10,317 bases of DNA from a bacterium. Lineage in GTDB: Bacteria; Desulfobacterota; GWC2-55-46; DRQE01. The stretch is taken from the NCBI GenBank assembly GCA_027017505.1, contig JALUQR010000145.1, forward strand, positions 1 to 10,317, written 5' to 3'. Within the stretch, counting starts at the first letter, position 1. Each line of letters begins with the position of its first letter. A program made the translations under genes and the position numbers. Below the pieces are notes generated by a model that did no database searches, had not been told where the DNA came from, and worked only from the letters and a program-made list of their open reading frames with translations. Shown in pieces: positions 6,475 to 10,317 of this stretch.

Positions 6475-7644
6475 TTACATCCTCACCAGTTTTGATACAC
6501 GCTCCCACAGCCCCATTATCAGCCCTTCCACCGCTGTTACAAGCTCAACAGGCCTTTCCCTTACCGCCCTCATGAACATCCACACACCACAGCCTCCAAG
6601 CACTATGTTTGCACCCCACGGTGCAACACAGGCAGGTATACTGCCGGTAAGGGCCCCTGCCTCAAAGGCCTTTACCAGAAGATAATACACCACCAGCACA
6701 CCTATTGAGATGCCAAACCCCGTAAACCTTGCAGACCTTACCCTCTGTATGCCCAGGGGCACACCTATAAGGGCAAACACAAACACAGACGCTGGCAGGG
6801 AGAACATCCTGTGGAATTCTATCTCAAACCTTACCGTGGGTTCACCCCGCAGTTTCTTCTCCCTTATCACACTTAAAAGCTCTCCTGGATAAAACTCCTT
6901 GCCCTTTCTGCTCTTTCGAACTATACCTTCTTTGAGCTCAAGCTCCACCGTGTAGGTGGAAAAACTTGCAAGATTGTATTCACCCCCTGCAACAGTCCTG
7001 TGGATGGAGCCATCCTTGAGCTCAAATAGAAGCGTCATCTGGTCTTCAAGGTGGATGAATCTTCCCTCCCTGGCAACAACCACAAGGTTAGAGCCATCCT
7101 CCTCTCTTTCGAGGAGAAACACACCCATGAGCCTGTCACTGCCTGCGGGAATGTGGTCCACATAGAGGATTATGTTCTGAAAGTGGTTGTAGAATCTCTT
7201 CTCCTTAAGCGACTGTGTGGTCTTTCTTGTTGCAAGCTCGTAGGCAAGCCTTCTGACGCTACTGTTACCCCAGGGATACAGATACAGGTGCACCAGAAGG
7301 GTTATAACATACACCACACACGCAAAAACAAACACAGCCCTTGCTATCCTCCACAGACTTACGCCTGAGGACTTTATTGCAACGATCTCGTTATCAAAGC
7401 TCATCCTGGTAAATGTGGTGAGCACAGCCACAAGAAGCGAGGCAGGCAGTACATATATGAGAAAGGATGGCAGTATGTAGCTTACAAAAGAGAGGGCAAA
7501 GCCCACACCAAGCCTGTATTCCAGTATGAGCCTTACAATCGTCAGGGTTCTTCCGAGAAGAAAGGTGAGGGTGAGCACAAGCACCGCAAGGGCAAAGCCT
7601 GTGGCAAGCTCTCTGAGTATGTAGCGTGTTAGAACCCCTGGCAT
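6475..7644 (-). CDS. lptF: LPS export permease subunit LptF
   Basis: The protein has 389 residues and is a paralog of the next gene in the YjgP/YjgQ family, the partner half of the LptB2FG transporter. Membrane helices lie at about 16-33, 48-80, 98-122, 278-300, 306-326 and 338-358. The periplasmic domain occupies about 125-275 and includes FLLEREEDG followed by VVAREG, typical of LptF. The coupling segment N-E-I-V-A-I-K-S-S-G is at 85-94. A C-terminal cytoplasmic tail of about 30 residues is present. ATG at 7644 is preferred because it is followed directly by the family-like N-terminus (LTRYILREL). An in-frame TTG at 7680 would add 12 residues without a ribosome site. The ribosome site of the ATG itself is poor. 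The gene diverges from deoB across an 80-bp gap. Confidence 0.9.
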   Translation of the reverse strand: MPGVLTRYILRELATGFALAVLVLTLTFLLGRTLTIVRLILEYRLGVGFALSFVSYILPSFLIYVLPASLLVAVLTTFTRMSFDNEIVAIKSSGVSLWRIARAVFVFACVVYVITLLVHLYLYPWGNSSVRRLAYELATRKTTQSLKEKRFYNHFQNIILYVDHIPAGSDRLMGVFLLEREEDGSNLVVVAREGRFIHLEDQMTLLFELKDGSIHRTVAGGEYNLASFSTYTVELELKEGIVRKSRKGKEFYPGELLSVIREKKLRGEPTVRFEIEFHRMFSLPASVFVFALIGVPLGIQRVRSARFTGFGISIGVLVVYYLLVKAFEAGALTGSIPACVAPWGANIVLGGCGVWMFMRAVRERPVELVTAVEGLIMGLWERVSKLVRM

Positions 7645-7724
7645 AGGGATAATCTTACTATAAACTAACTGGCAGGGCAACTTAAAGACTTGTAATAAAG
7701 GGGATTTGCTGATAAGTTTTAAGT
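7645..7724. promoter_or_regulatory. Divergent lptF / deoB intergenic region
   Basis: These 80 bp must hold promoters for both directions, but neither is clear. For lptF on the minus strand, TTGCCC (7680-7675), 17 bp and TAAGAT (7657-7652) would start transcription almost at the ATG. TATAGT (7662-7657) is an alternative -10 without a good -35 box. For deoB I see only poor candidates (TGTAAT at 7691-7696). Both genes also lack a strong ribosome site. The purine-rich AAAGGGGAT at 7698-7705 lies too far from the deoB ATG to serve as one. Confidence 0.3.
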
Positions 7725-8942
7725 ATGAGCAGGCGTGCGGTGGTACTTGTTATAGACAGCCTCGGGGTGGGAGCCCTGCCAGATGCCCACCTCTATGGAG
7801 ACCAGCACAGCCACACGCTTGATAACACCGCAAGGGCTGTTGGTGGAATAAGGGTGGAAAACCTTGCCCGCCTGGGACTCGGCAACATAGAAGGGGTGGA
7901 AAGCATCAGACCCGCAGAAAGCCCCATTGCATCCTTCGGCAGAATGATGCCACTTTCGCCTGCAAAGGACACCACCGCAGGACACTGGGAGCTCATGGGT
8001 GTGGTAGTGGAAAGACCCTTTGCCACCTTTCCAGAGGGCTTCCCGGAGGAGCTTATGAAAAGGTTTAAAGAGGAGACAGGCTATGACTACCTGTGGGCAA
8101 AACCCGCATCAGGCACAGAGATAATAAAACTGCTCGGCAGGGAACACTTGAGGACAGGCAAACTCATCGTCTACACCTCTGCGGACAGTGTCTTCCAGAT
8201 AGCTGCACACGAAGAGCTCATTCCACCTGAGGAACTGTACCGTATATGCAGGAAGGCAAGAAGGCTTTTGAACGAGTACAATGTGGGCAGGGTCATAGCA
8301 CGCCCGTTTATCACTAAAAACGGAAGATTTGTAAGAACAGAAAGAAGAAAGGACTTTTCCATACCCCCGCCAGAGCAGACACTGCTGGAGCTACTCTCTC
8401 GGGCTGGAGTAGATGTTGTGGGTGTGGGCAAGGTGGACGATATATTCGCACACAGGGGATTTACCCGCACCATAAGGGCACACACAAGCAGAGAAATACT
8501 GACCGTGCTTTCAGAAGCCCTGGCAGACTCTGAAGGGGGCTTCTTTCTTGCAACCCTCGGAGAGTTCGATACCCTCTACGGACACAGAAACGACCCGCAG
8601 GGCTATGCCCGCACACTCGAAGAAGTGGACCACCTATTACCCTCTGTAATGGAGAAACTCTCCAGAGAGGACATGTTCATCATAACCGCTGACCACGGAT
8701 GTGACCCCACAACCCCGTCCACAGACCACTCAAGGGAGTATGTGCCCCTTATGGTCTACGGTAGAGGGCTCAGAGAGGGTGTAAACCTTGGCACAAGGGC
8801 CACACTGGCTGATGTGGCAAGAACAGTTGCAGAGTACTTCGGCGTTGAGGGGATAAGAAGGGGTGAGTCCTTCCTTAAAGAGCTCTTAAAGGAAAAAACG
8901 ATGCATGTTCACAGAATAGATGACCCCACAGCAGAGGTTTAA
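7725..8942 (+). CDS. deoB: Phosphopentomutase
   Basis: The enzyme interconverts ribose 1-phosphate and ribose 5-phosphate, and the deoxy forms, linking nucleoside breakdown to the pentose phosphate pool. It is cytoplasmic and Mn-dependent. The 405 residues fit the DeoB family. Compared with the Bacillus cereus enzyme, all key residues are present: metal ligands Asp11, Asp282, His287, Asp323, His324 and His335, and the phosphorylated Thr83 in KDTTAGHWE. The cap domain (about 95-215) contains the conserved KPASGTEI and YTSADSVFQIAAHEE stretches. No deoA, deoC or deoD is next to it in the window, so it may serve a general salvage role rather than a deo operon. ATG 7725 begins directly with the conserved first strand (VVLVIDSLGVG). 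The upstream ribosome site is weak. A 93-bp gap with its own promoter separates it from the protease gene. Confidence 0.97.
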   Translation: MSRRAVVLVIDSLGVGALPDAHLYGDQHSHTLDNTARAVGGIRVENLARLGLGNIEGVESIRPAESPIASFGRMMPLSPAKDTTAGHWELMGVVVERPFATFPEGFPEELMKRFKEETGYDYLWAKPASGTEIIKLLGREHLRTGKLIVYTSADSVFQIAAHEELIPPEELYRICRKARRLLNEYNVGRVIARPFITKNGRFVRTERRKDFSIPPPEQTLLELLSRAGVDVVGVGKVDDIFAHRGFTRTIRAHTSREILTVLSEALADSEGGFFLATLGEFDTLYGHRNDPQGYARTLEEVDHLLPSVMEKLSREDMFIITADHGCDPTTPSTDHSREYVPLMVYGRGLREGVNLGTRATLADVARTVAEYFGVEGIRRGESFLKELLKEKTMHVHRIDDPTAEV

Positions 8943-8956
8943 ACCCCATGAAACAC

Positions 8957-8985
8957 TTGCCCGAAGAGTGTATATCCTTTATACT
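8957..8985 (+). promoter_or_regulatory. Promoter of the LonB-like protease gene
   Basis: TTGCCC (8957-8962), a 17-bp spacer and TATACT (8980-8985, five of six) form a good sigma-70-type promoter, with transcription expected to start near 8991-8993. It lies wholly between deoB and the protease gene. It does not resemble a CIRCE element or a sigma-32 promoter, so heat-shock control is not evident from the sequence. Confidence 0.6.
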
Positions 8986-8992
8986 ACCAAGA

Positions 8993-9014
8993 GGTGATGT
9001 AACCGTATATCACC
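8993..9014 (+). promoter_or_regulatory. Hairpin / palindrome at the 5' end of the protease mRNA
   Basis: GGTGAT (8993-8998) and ATCACC (9009-9014) are perfect inverted repeats. G8999-T9008 and T9000-A9007 can extend the stem to 8 bp around a 6-base loop. The hairpin begins almost exactly at the predicted transcription start and ends 1 base before the ribosome-site purine run (9016-9024). It could be an operator for a repressor, a 5' stabilising stem or a translation control element. Confidence 0.45.
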
Positions 9015-9035
9015 GAGAGGAGGTATTGAGCAAAT

Positions 9036-10317
9036 ATGGCAGAACCCCTTAAACCAGAAGAGCTTTTGAAAAGATGCAATCCCGATGAGCTCGGGTTTAC
9101 CACCACAGATGAGGTTCCCACACTTCACGATGTCATAGGCCAGGAGCGAGCCATGAGGGCACTTGACTTCGGTCTTGGCCTTACAGAGCAGGGATACAAC
9201 ATATATGTGCTCGGTGAAAGTGGCACGGGAAGAACATCCATAGTGAAGGAACGGCTGGAAGAGAAGGCAAAACACGAGAAGGTGCCAGATGACTGGTGCT
9301 ATGTGTACAACTTCCATGACCCTGACAGACCCCGTGCCATAAATCTGCCCCCTGGAAAGGGCAGTGCCATAAGGGATGACATGGATGAGCTCATAGAGGC
9401 ACTTAGAAGGAACATACCCAGGGTGTTCGAAAGCAAGGACTACGAGAGACATCGTGACGAGATACTCGAAGGTCAGCAGGAACGCACAAGGGCACTCTTT
9501 CAGAGGCTTGAGAAACTGGCATCAGAAAGGGGATTCCTTCTTAAAAAGACGCCTGCAGGGCTTGCCGTGGTGCCCGCAGGAAAAGACGGCAGACCCCTGA
9601 GCCAGAAAGAATACGACGCACTGCCCAGGGAAAAGAGACACGAGATAGACGAAAACTCAAGGTTCCTTCAGGAAAGACTCAACGATGCGGTAAGGGAGGC
9701 AAGAAACATAGAAAAGGAGACCAAAGAACGCATAGACGCCCTCGACAGAGAGGTTGTCCAGTATGTGGTGAACCCTCTGATAAACGAGCTGATCGAAAAG
9801 TACAGAGAGTTCGAAAACCTTGTGGCCTACCTTGAAGAGGTGAGAGAGGATATATTGAGAAACATAGATGCCTTCAGACCTAAAGAGGAGATAACACCCT
9901 TCGGTATAAAATTGCCAAAGACAGAGCCCTCTTTCGAGCGCTACAAGATAAACCTCATTGTAAACAACAAAGATACCAAGGGTGCCCCTGTGGTGGTGGA
10001 GACAAACCCCACATACTACAACCTATTCGGCAAGATAGAGTACAGGTTCCAGTACGGTGTGGCGGTTACAGACTTTACTATGATAAAGGCAGGCTCCATA
10101 CACAGGGCAAATGGTGGATACCTTGTGGTGAATGCCCTTGATATATTGCGCAACATATTTGTTTACGACGCACTTAAGCGCACCATAAAGAACGGCGAGG
10201 TGCGCATAGAAGATGTGTGGGAGCAGTACAGACTTGTATCTGCCACCACACTTAAGCCAAGCCCCATACCGCTGAATGTAAAGGTGGTCATGATTGGCGA
10301 GCCCATGCTCTACTACC
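9036..10317 (+). CDS. LonB-like AAA_32 ATP-dependent protease, 5' part (runs off window)
   Basis: The window shows the first 427 codons, open to the end; relatives are near 800 residues. The family (Lon-related, AAA_32/COG1067) unfolds and degrades proteins using ATP. Visible are the N-terminal segment (1-35), the Walker A region at 60-68 (GESGTGRTS, Arg66 where Lys is usual), and a long charged helical region at about 135-285 that probably forms a coiled coil. The conserved AAA core follows: ETNPTYYNLFG (322-332), the VTDFTMIKAGSIHRANGGYL block (344-363), a Walker B-like strand at 362-366, and a second strand (VKVVMIGEP) at 415-423. The Ser-Lys protease domain would lie beyond the edge, so proteolytic activity is inferred from the family. 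ATG 9036 is the first start after an in-frame stop at 9027-9029. The ribosome site AGAGGAGGT (9016-9024) is strong, with 11-base spacing. Confidence 0.94.
   Translation, partial: MAEPLKPEELLKRCNPDELGFTTTDEVPTLHDVIGQERAMRALDFGLGLTEQGYNIYVLGESGTGRTSIVKERLEEKAKHEKVPDDWCYVYNFHDPDRPRAINLPPGKGSAIRDDMDELIEALRRNIPRVFESKDYERHRDEILEGQQERTRALFQRLEKLASERGFLLKKTPAGLAVVPAGKDGRPLSQKEYDALPREKRHEIDENSRFLQERLNDAVREARNIEKETKERIDALDREVVQYVVNPLINELIEKYREFENLVAYLEEVREDILRNIDAFRPKEEITPFGIKLPKTEPSFERYKINLIVNNKDTKGAPVVVETNPTYYNLFGKIEYRFQYGVAVTDFTMIKAGSIHRANGGYLVVNALDILRNIFVYDALKRTIKNGEVRIEDVWEQYRLVSATTLKPSPIPLNVKVVMIGEPMLYY

Noticed and set aside
8948..9052. 34-codon ORF between deoB and the protease gene, overlapping the protease start
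   Set aside because: Its reading frame spans the promoter -10 box and the hairpin, its ribosome site is weak (AGAGG with 10-base spacing), and its sequence matches nothing I recognise. A leader peptide cannot be excluded.
8979..9452. 157-codon ORF on the minus strand
   Set aside because: It is antisense to the conserved protease gene and the deoB-protease spacer. Its protein shows no domain, and the plus-strand reading is clearly the real one.

Overview
The window reads as chromosomal DNA from a Gram-negative, probably anaerobic or respiratory bacterium. LptF/LptG imply an outer membrane built with lipopolysaccharide. A secreted six-heme c-type cytochrome and a lipoprotein imply periplasmic electron transfer. 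Arg is written mainly AGA/AGG and Ile often ATA, with G+C near balanced by eye. That mix, together with CxxCHxxHG-type cytochromes, is common in Nitrospirota, Thermodesulfobacteriota and similar deep-branching groups. The phylum is a guess and no species is proposed.

Layout. (1) 30-2065, plus strand: a secreted hexaheme cytochrome made of three doubled-CXXCH units, followed 17 bp later by a membrane-anchored TPR protein, probably one operon. (2) 2066-2487: the only long non-coding stretch. It holds an imperfect inverted repeat (2160-2238), two overlapping palindromes (2281-2295), a strong sigma-70-type promoter (2346-2374) and, about 70 nt after the predicted start of transcription, a textbook intrinsic terminator (2417-2451). 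This is either a small RNA or an attenuated leader. (3) 2488-3486: a six-bladed kelch-type lipoprotein. (4) 3512-5396: promoter and aspS, whose sequence carries the hallmarks of a non-discriminating AspRS. (5) 5397-7644, minus strand: lptF-lptG, converging on aspS with the two stop codons touching. (6) 7725-8942, plus strand: deoB, phosphopentomutase. (7) 8957-10317: a promoter, a 5'-leader hairpin and the first 427 codons of a LonB-like AAA_32 ATP-dependent protease, cut by the window edge.

How the genes work together. The first three genes encode envelope or exported proteins and may form one electron-transfer or envelope module. The promoter and terminator before the kelch gene suggest that it is controlled separately. 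The remainder is housekeeping: Asp-tRNA synthesis, LPS export, nucleoside/pentose metabolism and proteolysis. I see no mobile element, CRISPR array, tRNA or rRNA. No clearly new multi-gene system is visible. The least explained DNA is the 2066-2487 interval and the cytochrome/TPR/kelch group.
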